Below are positions 1 to 7,999 of a stretch of 40,621 bases of DNA, piece after piece. The translations under genes were made by a program, and so were the position numbers. Source of the stretch: Bacteroidales bacterium (lineage in GTDB: Bacteria; Bacteroidota; Bacteroidia; Bacteroidales; F082). The notes beneath the pieces are model-generated. The model was not told the origin of the DNA, did no database searches, and saw only the letters and a program-made list of their open reading frames with translations. How positions within the stretch are numbered: position 1 is the stretch's first letter; every line of letters starts with the position of its first letter. Where the stretch lies: assembly GCA_017439405.1 (NCBI GenBank), contig JAFSJF010000140.1, positions 1 through 40,621 of the forward strand, given 5' to 3'.

Positions 1-382
1 CCACGTGTCGTCCGAGGCCACGCTATGCACGGACGGCGACAGGTCGTACCGCCGCTTCGCCAAGGGCAACGGCAACGCCTTGGTGCAGATCAAGGGCGGC
101 AAGGGGACGGTCAAGGGCATCTACCACATACAGCACCTCAATGCCTACCACGCCAGACTGAAGGCGTTCCTCGCCAGGCTCAAGGGCGTGTCAACCAAGT
201 ACCTCAACAACTACCTGACGTGGGTCAATGCCTTGGAAGGTGTGCGCGGAGGGCTGGCGCAGAAGGCCATGACCCTGTTCGACCACGCCACATCGGCGCC
301 GTTTGCCGAGACCTCGGCCAACGTGTCCAACAGGCCACCCCTACCTGTTTTGGTGAAAAATCAGTCGAAATTTGAACTATAG
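1..382 (+). CDS. IS1595-family (ISXO2-like) transposase, C-terminal part, cut by window edge
   Basis: The reading frame is open from the left edge to a TAG at 380-382, so this is only the C-terminal part of a longer gene. It carries a TDGDRSY segment (the expected second catalytic Asp region) and HIQHLNAYHARLK followed by GVSTKYLNNYLTW, the typical end of the ISXO2-like DDE/N domain. The enzyme would move its own element by cut-and-paste or replicative transposition. The coding part is visibly richer in G+C than the DNA after position 340, in keeping with a mobile origin. I could not identify the terminal inverted repeat or a target duplication, so the element's right boundary is not set. Confidence 0.82.
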   Translation, partial: HVSSEATLCTDGDRSYRRFAKGNGNALVQIKGGKGTVKGIYHIQHLNAYHARLKAFLARLKGVSTKYLNNYLTWVNALEGVRGGLAQKAMTLFDHATSAPFAETSANVSNRPPLPVLVKNQSKFEL

Positions 383-410
383 CCTAAAGTTTTTGGACAT
401 AAGAAAACAG

Positions 411-452
411 AATCCACAACTTGCAGAATACGCTGCGGGTTGTGGATTTTTT
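411..452. terminator. Stem-loop terminator between transposase and 462-1619 gene
   Basis: A 10-bp stem AATCCACAAC (411-420) pairs with GTTGTGGATT (439-448), with an inner GCAG/CTGC pairing and a T-run directly after it on the + strand. It lies between two convergent genes and could end both. Confidence 0.7.
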
Positions 453-461
453 ATTTGGCAA

Positions 462-1619
462 TCATTGCTGCACTCTTGGAATAGTCACTACAAACTGCTC
501 GCCCGACACGTCATTGAAGAACTCCACGTTGGGCTGCTCCTTGATTGACCTGCGAATACCCGTCCCTGTCCCTCTGTATTTCATCAGTTTGGAAGCGAAG
601 GTATTAATCAAGTTGTTACGGACAACGGCATTACCCATCTTAATGGCTTCAACCGTCTGGCTGTTGGGCAAAGCACCTGGACTAATAATCTCAACACGGT
701 TGTCAAAAATGAAAATGCGGATAGGACTGTTTTTTGAAAAGTCGCGATGCGTCAAGGCGTTTTGCAGCAATTCCTCCAAAGCTATGGGCGAAATCTCGAG
801 GATGCCAACCGAATTGAATGATTGGCCCGCCTGAATATGATGCAAATTCCTCGTAAAGAAAGACATGGCCTTTTGGAACATTTTAGGAATTGTACCCTCA
901 ATATCCTCGCTGTCGCGGTAGGCCGTACCAGCCAAATCATTCCCAAAAAACGACACCGCCTTGATACAAAATGCCGGACGATAACGCTGGGGATTCTTGC
1001 CAAAAAACAGCAAACCTCCCAAAGTCAACGAGTCGTTTCTCAAGATGTTCAAGTTTTGGTACAGCGTTTCCGTTTGAACAGTCTCCTCGTCACCTATTTT
1101 GGCAAGATATGCCGAAACCTTTTCCTTGTCGATGTCGGCGATTGAAGTGTAAGGAACGATGATTTCGTCCACATACACATTGCCGTTCTGTTGAAACAGT
1201 CGGAAAAGTTCGTTATTGTCGGTCAGTTTGCGCTTGTCGCAACCTTGCTTCACCCAAATGGTTCCGTTATTGTCTTTGTAAGGTTTCGCGAAACCTTCAG
1301 CAATATGGACAACCAGGACATTTCTTTCGCCGACTTCGGTATGGATGGAAATCGCTTCCGTCGTCACAAAAATCTGAGGCTTAATAGCATCAGTTGCGAG
1401 GGTTGCAATCCTGTTGCCTATCTTTTGAAGTTGGGAATAATCGAGTCCTGTGATTTCGCCAGTCTTGTCCCTTACACCAAAAACGATGATGCCGCCTTTG
1501 GCATTTGACATGGCAATCATCTCGGCTGCTATGGCAGGTTCGCTGTCCAACAATTCCTTGAACTGAACCCTACTGGTCTCACCCAATGCAATAATCTTGG
1601 CTAATTCCAATCCATCCAT
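462..1619 (-). CDS. ATP-binding protein with AlbA_2 (Schlafen-like) domain
   Basis: This 385-residue protein has an N-terminal AlbA_2 domain: E..RVQFKE near the start, then SNAKGGIIVFGVRD and a WVKQGCDKRKL stretch. The C-terminal half looks like the GHKL-type ATPase domain of RecG-like regulators (NALTHRDFS, then a VEIISPG motif). Family members are usually annotated as putative transcriptional regulators or ATP-dependent DNA-binding proteins; the real substrate is unknown. I chose the ATG at 1619; a TTG two codons upstream would extend it by two residues. It is divergent from the fucosidase gene with a 94-bp gap. A role in stress or phage response is possible for this family but nothing here proves it. 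Confidence 0.85.
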   Translation of the reverse strand: MDGLELAKIIALGETSRVQFKELLDSEPAIAAEMIAMSNAKGGIIVFGVRDKTGEITGLDYSQLQKIGNRIATLATDAIKPQIFVTTEAISIHTEVGERNVLVVHIAEGFAKPYKDNNGTIWVKQGCDKRKLTDNNELFRLFQQNGNVYVDEIIVPYTSIADIDKEKVSAYLAKIGDEETVQTETLYQNLNILRNDSLTLGGLLFFGKNPQRYRPAFCIKAVSFFGNDLAGTAYRDSEDIEGTIPKMFQKAMSFFTRNLHHIQAGQSFNSVGILEISPIALEELLQNALTHRDFSKNSPIRIFIFDNRVEIISPGALPNSQTVEAIKMGNAVVRNNLINTFASKLMKYRGTGTGIRRSIKEQPNVEFFNDVSGEQFVVTIPRVQQ

Positions 1620-1686
1620 GGTCAATCATGTTTCAAAATTACCTGCAAAAATACGTCAAATTTATAAAAAATACCACCTTTTTCCA

Positions 1687-1694
1687 TATTTTTG
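1687..1694 (+). promoter_or_regulatory. Bacteroidota -7 promoter box for fucosidase gene
   Basis: TATTTTTG fits the TAnnTTTG consensus and lies 20 bp before the ATG at 1714. Confidence 0.6.
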
Positions 1695-1713
1695 CCCAAC
1701 AAAACGGATTTAT

Positions 1714-3180
1714 ATGAAAAAGCACTTATTCACCTTCGTCATGTGCCTTGCATCAGCATTGGCCTTTGCCCAAACCAACGACCAACTTCCCGAAACCGAC
1801 CCCATCATCACCAACCGCATCAGCCAGTGGCAAGATTTGAAATTCGGCTTCATGATGCACTGGGGCATCTATGCCCAATGGGAAGTGGTGGAGTCGTGGT
1901 CCATCTGCAACGAACCTTGGATCAACCGCAATGGGGCGGATTATTACAAGTACAAGACTGATTACCAAAACCTTAACAAAACCTTTAATCCCAAAAGCTT
2001 CGACCCGTCGAAATGGGCTGAGGCCGCCAAAAACGCAGGCATGAAGTACGTCGTCTTCACCACGAAACACCACGACGGCTTCTGCATGTTCGACACAAAA
2101 GAAACCACTTATTCCACCACAGACCCGAGTTGTCCGTTCTCAAAGAACCCGAAGGCCGACATCACCGGCGAGGTGGTGAAAGCCTTCCGCGAAAAAGGCC
2201 TCTGGACGGGCCTCTACTTCTCGAAGCCCGACTGGCACTGCGACGACTACTGGGCGCACGAATGGGCCACTCCTGATAGAAACGTCAACTACGACCCGAC
2301 AGCTATGCCCGATCGTTTTGAGAAATACAAGCAATTCACCCACAGACAGATACGCGAACTCACCCACAACTATGGCGACATCGACATCCTTTGGCTCGAC
2401 GGCGGCTGGGTGCGCCCCGAATGGAGCGTGAACGACGAAACGCGCCCGTGGCTCGGTTGCCAAGGCTACATCCAGGACATCGACATGCCCACAGTGGTCG
2501 AAATCGCCCGCGAGGACAATCCCGACCTCATCATCGTGGACCGCTCGGTGGGTGGCCGATACGAGAACTACCAAACCCCTGAGCAACAAGTGCCCGACTC
2601 GCTCCTGCCCTACCCTTGGGAGACCTGCATGTCGATGGGCAACTCGTGGTCGTATGTCTCGACCGACCAATACAAGAGTACCAACAAGTTAATCCATTTG
2701 CTCTGCGACGTGGTGGCCAAAGGCGGCAACTTCCTCCTCAACGTGGGTCCCGACGCCGACGGCAACCTGCCCGACACTGCCCTGCTCCGCATGAAGGAAA
2801 TCGGCGAGTGGATGCAGGTGAACGGCGAGGCCATCTACGGCACGCGCCCCGTTTATCCCTTCACCTACGGCAAGTTCCGCTTTACGCAAAAAGGCGACAA
2901 GGTGTATGCCATCTTCCTCTTGGACGAGCAGGAAAGCCCGGCACCCAATTTGTATTGGTTCGATTCCAAGGATATGCCCGAACTAAAGACAGGAAAAATC
3001 AAAATCTTAGGAAGCAACAAAACCGCCACTTTGAGCCTCAAAAAAGGTTCAAAAAGTCTTGATTATTACAGCCCAACCTATCAAATCGAAATCCCAAACG
3101 AATGCTTGATTGAGATGCCCCATGCGGTGGTGTTTGAGCTGCGCCGTGGAAAAGCGGTTACGACTTCTCAACGATATTGA
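1714..3180 (+). CDS. Secreted alpha-L-fucosidase, GH29
   Basis: The 488-residue product hydrolyses alpha-L-fucosides and probably works in the periplasm on fucosylated host or plant glycans. It starts with a signal peptide (MKKHLF...ALAFAQ, residues 1-20). GH29 landmarks follow: FGFMMHWG near residue 47, KHHDGF at 118-123, ILWLDGG at 225-231 with D229 as the probable nucleophile, and GGNFLLNVGPDADG near 335. The acid/base residue varies in the family and I do not assign it. I chose the ATG at 1714 because it opens the signal peptide; 39 in-frame codons upstream would read through the promoter. Its last 13 bp overlap the convergent tRNA-dihydrouridine synthase gene. Confidence 0.93.
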   Translation: MKKHLFTFVMCLASALAFAQTNDQLPETDPIITNRISQWQDLKFGFMMHWGIYAQWEVVESWSICNEPWINRNGADYYKYKTDYQNLNKTFNPKSFDPSKWAEAAKNAGMKYVVFTTKHHDGFCMFDTKETTYSTTDPSCPFSKNPKADITGEVVKAFREKGLWTGLYFSKPDWHCDDYWAHEWATPDRNVNYDPTAMPDRFEKYKQFTHRQIRELTHNYGDIDILWLDGGWVRPEWSVNDETRPWLGCQGYIQDIDMPTVVEIAREDNPDLIIVDRSVGGRYENYQTPEQQVPDSLLPYPWETCMSMGNSWSYVSTDQYKSTNKLIHLLCDVVAKGGNFLLNVGPDADGNLPDTALLRMKEIGEWMQVNGEAIYGTRPVYPFTYGKFRFTQKGDKVYAIFLLDEQESPAPNLYWFDSKDMPELKTGKIKILGSNKTATLSLKKGSKSLDYYSPTYQIEIPNECLIEMPHAVVFELRRGKAVTTSQRY

Positions 3181-4175
3181 CGGTCTTCTTCGGTAGAAGT
3201 GCCATAATAGTCAAGGATTTCGTCTAAAATGCCCAAGGCTTCTTTCGCCGAAACCGTCTCCATTAGCTTCATTTTGAGCGTTTTGAAATTCGGAAGACCC
3301 TTGAAATACGAAGCCCAGTGCTTGCGGATTTCCAATAGCGCAATGTGTTCGCCCTTCCATTCTATGGAACGTTGCAGATGTATCTTGCTCACACGCACGC
3401 GTTCCTTCACATCGGGCATGGGCGGTTCTTCTCCCGTTTCCAAGTAGTGCCTTATCTGGCTGAAAATCCAGGGGTTGCCGTAAGTGGCGCGGCCAATCAT
3501 CAGGCCGTCAATGCCGTACGTTTCCTTGAAATGCTTGGCCGATGGCCCGTCCACCACGTCGCCGTTGCCAATGATGGGGATGTGCATTCGCGGGTTGTTT
3601 TTCACCGCGCCGATGAGGGTCCAGTCGGCGGGCTCGCTGTATTTGGTGGTGCGCAGGCGTCCGTGGATGGTGAGGGCGGCAATGCCAACGTCTTGCAGAC
3701 GCTCGGCGATTTCCACGATGTCGCGGTGCTGGTCGTCGTAGCCAAGGCGGGTTTTCACAGTCACAGGCGTTTTCACGGCCTCCACCACGGCCTTGGTGAT
3801 GGTCACCATCTTGGGGATGTCGTTCATGATGCCCGAACCTGCGCCTTTCGAGGCCACCTTCTTCACCGGACAGCCGAAATTGATGTCGATGAGGTCAGGG
3901 TGGGCAGTCTCGGCATAACGCGCCGCCTCCATCATCGGCTCGACGGCATTGCCGAAAATCTGGATGCCTACAGGCCGTTCAAACTCCTCAAAGTCAAGTT
4001 TTTTGATGCTCTTCACCGAGTCGCGGATGAGGCCGTCGGCGGAGATGAATTCGGAATAGACCACATCGGCCCCGAACATTTTGCAAACAAAGCGGAAAGG
4101 CGGATCCGACACGTCCTCCATTGGGGCGAGAAGGAGTGGGTAATGCTCAAATTCCAAATGGGCGAGTTTGTACAT
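3168..4175 (-). CDS. dusB: tRNA-dihydrouridine synthase, DusB type
   Basis: This 335-residue flavoenzyme reduces uridine to dihydrouridine in the tRNA D-loop. The FMN-binding TIM barrel is clear: LLLAPMEDVSDPPFR at the start, DINFGCPVKKV with the catalytic Cys, GAGSGIMND, VKTRLGYDD, LTIHGRLR, PIIGNGDV and MIGRATYGNPWIF. Length and motifs match the bacterial DusB branch. The ATG at 4175 (MYKLAHLEF) is preferred over an in-frame ATG at 4229, which lies upstream of the -7 box at 4193-4200. Its 3' end overlaps the fucosidase gene by 13 bp. Confidence 0.93.
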   Translation of the reverse strand: MYKLAHLEFEHYPLLLAPMEDVSDPPFRFVCKMFGADVVYSEFISADGLIRDSVKSIKKLDFEEFERPVGIQIFGNAVEPMMEAARYAETAHPDLIDINFGCPVKKVASKGAGSGIMNDIPKMVTITKAVVEAVKTPVTVKTRLGYDDQHRDIVEIAERLQDVGIAALTIHGRLRTTKYSEPADWTLIGAVKNNPRMHIPIIGNGDVVDGPSAKHFKETYGIDGLMIGRATYGNPWIFSQIRHYLETGEEPPMPDVKERVRVSKIHLQRSIEWKGEHIALLEIRKHWASYFKGLPNFKTLKMKLMETVSAKEALGILDEILDYYGTSTEEDRQYR

Positions 4176-4192
4176 GGCTTGATTTTTCGCTG

Positions 4193-4200
4193 CAAAAGTA
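4193..4200 (-). promoter_or_regulatory. -7 box for dusB
   Basis: Reading leftward, TACTTTTG matches TAnnTTTG and lies 17 bp before the dusB ATG. It sits only 9 bp from the divergent box at 4210-4217. Confidence 0.6.
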
Positions 4201-4209
4201 CAAAAACCG

Positions 4210-4217
4210 TATCTTTG
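4210..4217 (+). promoter_or_regulatory. -7 box for CPBP protease gene
   Basis: TATCTTTG matches TAnnTTTG, 17 bp before the ATG at 4235. Confidence 0.6.
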
Positions 4218-4234
4218 CGGCAAATTCAAATCCC

Positions 4235-5122
4235 ATGAAAGACAGTTTATTCACAGAAAACCTCAAGCAATCTACGGGAATGCGGGTTTTTATGTATCTC
4301 GTCATCCTGTTGATTAGCAGTCTTGTAGGTGTTGCTTTCTCGATGCTTTTCATGCTTTCTGGCGACATGGGCCTAAAAATCGGGCAAGGCGTCAGCTCGG
4401 TCATGATGTTTGTCGTTCCGCCCGTGGTGTACTATTGCATCACGCGCAAAGGGCATCCGATGCAAGAGTTGGGTATCCGAAAGCTCAGCCCGCCGTGGTG
4501 GCTTATACTCATTGGCGTAGCCTTGATGTTCGTTTCGATACCCTTCACCACCAGCCTGACTACATGGAACGAAAGCATGAACTTGGGAGGCACTTTTGCC
4601 AAACTCGAAGATTATCTGAAAATGATGGAGGAAGCTGCCGGAGAGGTCTCTGAGCGAATGCTCAAAGTCGATTCCGTAGGCGGGCTTTTGCTCAACCTCC
4701 TGATTATCGCGCTGATACCTGCCGTCGGCGAGGAACTGACTTTCCGTGGTGTGTTGCAGCAGGCCTTGACACGGCGAATGAAAAACCCGCATGTTGCCAT
4801 TTTCCTCTCGGCGGCCATCTTCTCCTTCATCCACTTCCAGTTCTACGGCTTCCTGCCGCGCATGTTCCTCGGCATCTTGATGGGCTATATGCTTTACATC
4901 ACCAACTCGCTGTGGACCAGCATGTTGATGCACTTCGCCAACAACGGCACGGCAGTTCTCCTTTATTATCTGAACAATAAAGGCGTTATTGAGGATGCGG
5001 AGCATTTCGGGGAAACGGACAATGTTTGGATTGTCGTGGCGAGCGTGGCGGCTACGGTGTGCCTAATTGTTTTGAGTTGGCGGAAAGGGAAGCCAATCAG
5101 GGCCGATCGAAAGCCAATCTGA
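4235..5122 (+). CDS. CPBP-family intramembrane glutamic endopeptidase
   Basis: The 295-residue protein is a multi-pass membrane protein of the CPBP (Abi/CAAX-protease-like) family. The catalytic motifs are intact: EELTFRG (E166, E167, R171), FSFIHF (H200) and LMHFANN (H233, N236/N237). Hydrophobic helices occupy about residues 17-42, 50-70, 88-108, 150-165 and 190-230, with another near the C-terminus. The family includes protein-processing enzymes and bacteriocin self-immunity proteins; the substrate here is not known. An in-frame upstream extension would overlap dusB and its promoter, so the ATG at 4235 is used. Confidence 0.88.
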   Translation: MKDSLFTENLKQSTGMRVFMYLVILLISSLVGVAFSMLFMLSGDMGLKIGQGVSSVMMFVVPPVVYYCITRKGHPMQELGIRKLSPPWWLILIGVALMFVSIPFTTSLTTWNESMNLGGTFAKLEDYLKMMEEAAGEVSERMLKVDSVGGLLLNLLIIALIPAVGEELTFRGVLQQALTRRMKNPHVAIFLSAAIFSFIHFQFYGFLPRMFLGILMGYMLYITNSLWTSMLMHFANNGTAVLLYYLNNKGVIEDAEHFGETDNVWIVVASVAATVCLIVLSWRKGKPIRADRKPI

Positions 5123-5208
5123 CCTTGGCCTGCCCAGCGTTTTGCGCGATTGCGGGCGCAGGTGGGCAAGCCCCATTTGTTTCAGATTGGTTTCCCAATA
5201 CAATCGTT

Positions 5209-6558
5209 TCATTCCTTCACCCACTTGCCGCTCTCGGCCTTTGCGCCGTTGGCAAGCACCTTCCAGACATATACCCCCCAAGGCCAAGCCTCTGTGCTGA
5301 TTGGCGTGACGCTTCCCGTGAGGGCCTGGCTATGCACAAGCCGCCCGTTCATGTCATACACCTCCACGCGGGCATCCTTCAGGCCCGTGCGGAGGTTGAG
5401 CGTGTTGTCGCCCGGATTGGGGTAGGCGATGGCCGTCTTCAGGCCGTGGGTGTGAGCTTTCTCGATGCTCCAGAAAGACGGAGTGGGAAACTTGGTCGTA
5501 CAGCGTGGAAGAGACTTCGTAAGGTGTCTCATACCAGTTGGAATAGTTGGAGGCAGGATAGGTGGTGCCGTAAGTGCTCCTAATGGTTGAGATGAATTGG
5601 AATTTGGAATAATACGCAGCAATGGAATGGCATAATTCCTTGGTGTTCAACAGGTATAGTTTCGAGTTGAGGTAGGTTGCATTTGCTTTCGTATAGCCAT
5701 GAAGGGCTGTTTCCTTTGCAGGATTGAAGAGCTTGAATTCGTTGGAGCCTGCCATATAAAAGATGAAATGTCCGTTCTCGTCCTTCACTATTTGGTGCGG
5801 CCTCTCACAATTCTCACCATTATTGTATTCTTTACCTGAAGTGGCCATTTCGTAAGCTATGACATCGAGCATCTCGCCCTCGAGGCTCATTCTGAAAAAG
5901 AAGGTGGAGTCGTAGCCTCTCGGGTCTTCTCCCCAACCAACATTGCTGGCCACCTTGAGGAAGCCTCCCACAATGTTGTTTTCGTCATCAAGGAAAGAAA
6001 TAAGATAGGCATGTCCCGAGGATTCGTTAGGGTGATTATACCACGAGTTATTACGGCACTCGAAGGTGTCAACCAAGAACTCGAACTCATGGTTTTCGGC
6101 GATGGAGAGGTCGTCGTTCAGCTTGTAGAAGGCAATGATGGCATGGTCGGTCGGGTTTTCGAAACTCTTGAAATAGTTGGTGGACAGGTAGCAGAGGTCG
6201 GGGTTATAGGCTATAATGGCGAAAAGGTCGCCTTGTCCGTTTTCCACAACGACGGGGTTGTAGCTGAAATAACCGGGTTTGATGAATGTGGCCTGGGCCA
6301 ATAACGGACCGTCAGGGGCCAAGGTGATTAGGGAAGGTTGTGGAGACTCTTCCCTGAATTGCAAGTTGACATACATTTCGGTTCTTGCACTGGCGCACAC
6401 GGCAATCCTGCCGTCGGCCAGTTCATAGGCATCGTTATAGGTGTACATGACAACGCCCGTGTCGGCAGGGTGTTCATACATGTATTCCCATTCCTGCGCG
6501 AAGGCCTTGACGCCGCAAAGCAGAGCCAGGGCGATGACTCAAACGTATGGTTTTTCAT
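5209..6558 (-). pseudogene. T9SS-sorted secreted protein, broken by two frameshifts
   Basis: The start MKNHTF at 6558 is followed after about 18 bases by a change of frame; the signal peptide continues in another frame (VIALALLCGVKAFAQ) and the body (MYEHPADTGVV...) stays open to about 5475. There the C-terminal sorting domain moves to a third frame and reads IAYPNPGDNTLNL, then VEVYDMNGRLVHSQ and finally GKWVKE at a TGA at 5209-5211. The pieces together give about 450 residues with a type A T9SS tail. The second shift sits beside a run of three A (5474-5476) and one extra base would explain it. No function can be given for the body. Genuine decay and indel errors in the assembly are both possible; neighbouring genes are intact. 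Confidence 0.8.
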
Positions 6559-6593
6559 GGCAATTGTTTTTGGTCTTTATTTAGTGTTTTTTC

Positions 6594-6665
6594 TCAATCC
6601 GTCACCGTAAACCCGCCATAGTACTCGTCCCCGTTGGGGAGGGTGAAGGTGATGACGCTTGTCGC
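6594..6665 (-). pseudogene. Short C-terminal coding remnant
   Basis: Reading leftward, the frame VITFTLPNGDEYYGGFTV ends at a TGA at 6594-6596. It looks like the end of a secreted beta-rich protein whose body is missing. Upstream the sequence turns into A/T-rich DNA with no start. The case is weak because it is so short. 6666-6720 shows nothing recognisable. Confidence 0.3.
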
Positions 6666-6804
6666 TTGCAAAAATTTACATTTTTTCCGAATAACAGTAA
6701 AAATAAATTATTTTTTGGAATTATTGCCAATTAATTCCAAAACTATGGTCGGAATTGTTCTTGTAGAGCAGCTCGGCCAGTAGGAGGTGGGCGTAATGTT
6801 GGTC

Positions 6805-6829
6805 GTAGAGACGCATTGAATGCATCTCC
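6805..6829 (+). repeat. 25-bp imperfect palindromic repeat, copy A
   Basis: Starts GTAGAGACGC and ends GCATCTCC, so it is itself an imperfect palindrome. It matches the inverted copy at 6857-6881 at both ends (GTAGAGAC and TGC.TCTCC). It resembles small palindromic repeats with GTAGAGACGC ends that I recall from Bacteroidota genomes. Confidence 0.55.
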
Positions 6830-6856
6830 TATGCCGTGTCGCCTGCCTTGTTTGTG

Positions 6857-6881
6857 GGAGACGCAAGAATTACGTCTCTAC
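6857..6881 (-). repeat. 25-bp imperfect palindromic repeat, copy B (inverted)
   Basis: Starts GGAGACGCA and ends CGTCTCTAC; inverted with respect to copy A across a 27-bp spacer. On the minus strand it is translated as CRDVILASP within the lipoprotein fragment. Confidence 0.55.
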
Positions 6882-7134
6882 AGGTGTCGAACCAGGGCAG
6901 CAGCAGATCCAACGCGCTGTCGGGCTGCCGCCACGTCAGGCTGTCGATGGCAGCCAAGGCTGAATCTTGCGTTTCAGCCTCTTTGGCAGGTCCAAGAATC
7001 AATCCAAGGGCCTTCGCCTCGCGCCGAGGGCTGTGGCACGAGGCCAAGGCAAGCAACATCAGCAAACCTATGAAAACGGGGCGTTTCATGGGCGCAAATG
7101 CACAAAAAAGGCGGGTGTTGTCAATAGGTGAAAG

Positions 7135-7818
7135 TCATTTCACCACCAGCTTGAATCCTACGCCGTGCACGTTCAGGATTTCGATGTCGGGGTCGTCCTT
7201 GAAGTATTTGCGCAGCTTTGTGATATAGACGTCCATCGAGCGGGCGTTCAGGTAGGACTCTTCTTCCCAAATGTTCCTCAAGGCCTTTGAGCGTTCCAGC
7301 GTGTTGCCCATGTTCTCGCAGAGCATCAACAGCAGGTCGGATTCTTTTGAAGTCAGCTTTTGCGTCTTGTCTCCTTGAATGAGCAGATGACGCGGCGCAT
7401 CGAAGGTGAAGCTGCCCAATTGGAAAGATGAAGGCACGGAATGGGTGTTGGAGCAACGGCGATAGATGGCTTGGATACGCATCAGCAGCTCGTCCATGCT
7501 GAAGGGCTTGGTGACGTAGTCATCGGCACCGAGGCTGAAGCCTTCCAGGATGTCGGACTGCTCCTTCTTCGCCGAGAGGAACACCAACGGCATCGTCGGT
7601 TGCAGGGTTTTGAGTTGCTTGGCAAAGGCAAATCCGTCCATGACCGGCATCACAATGTCAGTGACACAAAGGTCGAAGGAATTGGTCTCCAATGCTGCCA
7701 AGGCTTCTTCCCCGTTGCCGCACAAGGTGGCCAAATGCCCCTTGGCGTCCAAAAAAGCTTTCAAAATCATGCCCAAGTTCTTATCGTCTTCGACTAACAA
7801 AATTCTAATTCTTGCCAT
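7135..7818 (-). CDS. rprY: OmpR-family response regulator, RprY-like
   Basis: The 227-residue protein has a receiver domain (D11, D12, phospho-acceptor D54 in VTDIVMPVMDG, K104 in YVTKPFS) and a C-terminal winged-helix DNA-binding domain (LTSKESDLLLMLCEN, then NARSMDVYITKLRKYF and GVGFKLVVK). The NARSMDVYITKLRK segment and overall length closely resemble RprY of Bacteroides fragilis as I recall it. It controls transcription after phosphorylation by a sensor kinase. No kinase gene is near, so the partner must lie elsewhere or be absent. It is divergent from pgi. Confidence 0.88.
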   Translation of the reverse strand: MARIRILLVEDDKNLGMILKAFLDAKGHLATLCGNGEEALAALETNSFDLCVTDIVMPVMDGFAFAKQLKTLQPTMPLVFLSAKKEQSDILEGFSLGADDYVTKPFSMDELLMRIQAIYRRCSNTHSVPSSFQLGSFTFDAPRHLLIQGDKTQKLTSKESDLLLMLCENMGNTLERSKALRNIWEEESYLNARSMDVYITKLRKYFKDDPDIEILNVHGVGFKLVVK

Positions 7819-7891
7819 AACGTTCTCAAAAATTGTGGTTTAAAAAATCAACGAACGGCCAAATTGTGGCGTTCCCTGTTGAAAAGTTGCG

Positions 7892-7899
7892 CAAAAATA
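7892..7899 (-). promoter_or_regulatory. -7 box for response regulator
   Basis: Reading leftward, TATTTTTG matches TAnnTTTG, 73 bp before the ATG at 7818, leaving a 5' leader of roughly 65-70 bases. Confidence 0.5.
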
Positions 7900-7966
7900 G
7901 GAAAAAAATGTGTATAATTATTCACCAAAAAAAATTTTTTGTTCGCAGAGGTGTCATTTTTTGTCT

Positions 7967-7974
7967 TATCTTCG
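7967..7974 (+). promoter_or_regulatory. Possible -7 box for pgi
   Basis: TATCTTCG differs from TAnnTTTG by one base and lies 25 bp before the ATG at 8000. The same variant occurs at 18196-18203. Confidence 0.4.
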
Positions 7975-7999
7975 CGCCATCAAACAAAATCTTATCACT

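Larger units (their letters stand above)
6721..7089 (-). pseudogene. TPR/HTH lipoprotein fragment with in-frame stop
   Basis: The fragment begins MKRPVFIGLLMLLALASCHS, a lipoprotein signal like that of the gene at 37962, and continues with the family phrase QPDSALDLL. A TAG at 6829-6831 interrupts the frame. The same frame resumes with MRLYDQHYAHLLLAELLYK and stops at 6721-6723. So the N-terminal 120 codons of a TPR-HTH regulator survive with one nonsense codon and no C-terminal part. Two 25-bp palindromic repeats lie inside it and one contributes the stop. Confidence 0.65.

Noticed and set aside
1597-1713. N-terminal extension of the fucosidase
   Set aside because: It would place the signal peptide inside the protein and includes the promoter.
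2140-2670. Long reading frames opposite the fucosidase and C69 dipeptidase genes
   Set aside because: They mirror strongly supported genes in G+C-rich codons and have no family features or ribosome-binding sites.
3345-4238. 297-codon frame opposite dusB
   Set aside because: Antisense shadow of a well-conserved gene; rich in His, Val and Gly as expected from the reverse of its codons.
5123-5208. A gene or RNA between the CPBP protease and the T9SS pseudogene
   Set aside because: The 86-bp stretch has no start codon with a credible frame and no stable stem-loop with a T-run.
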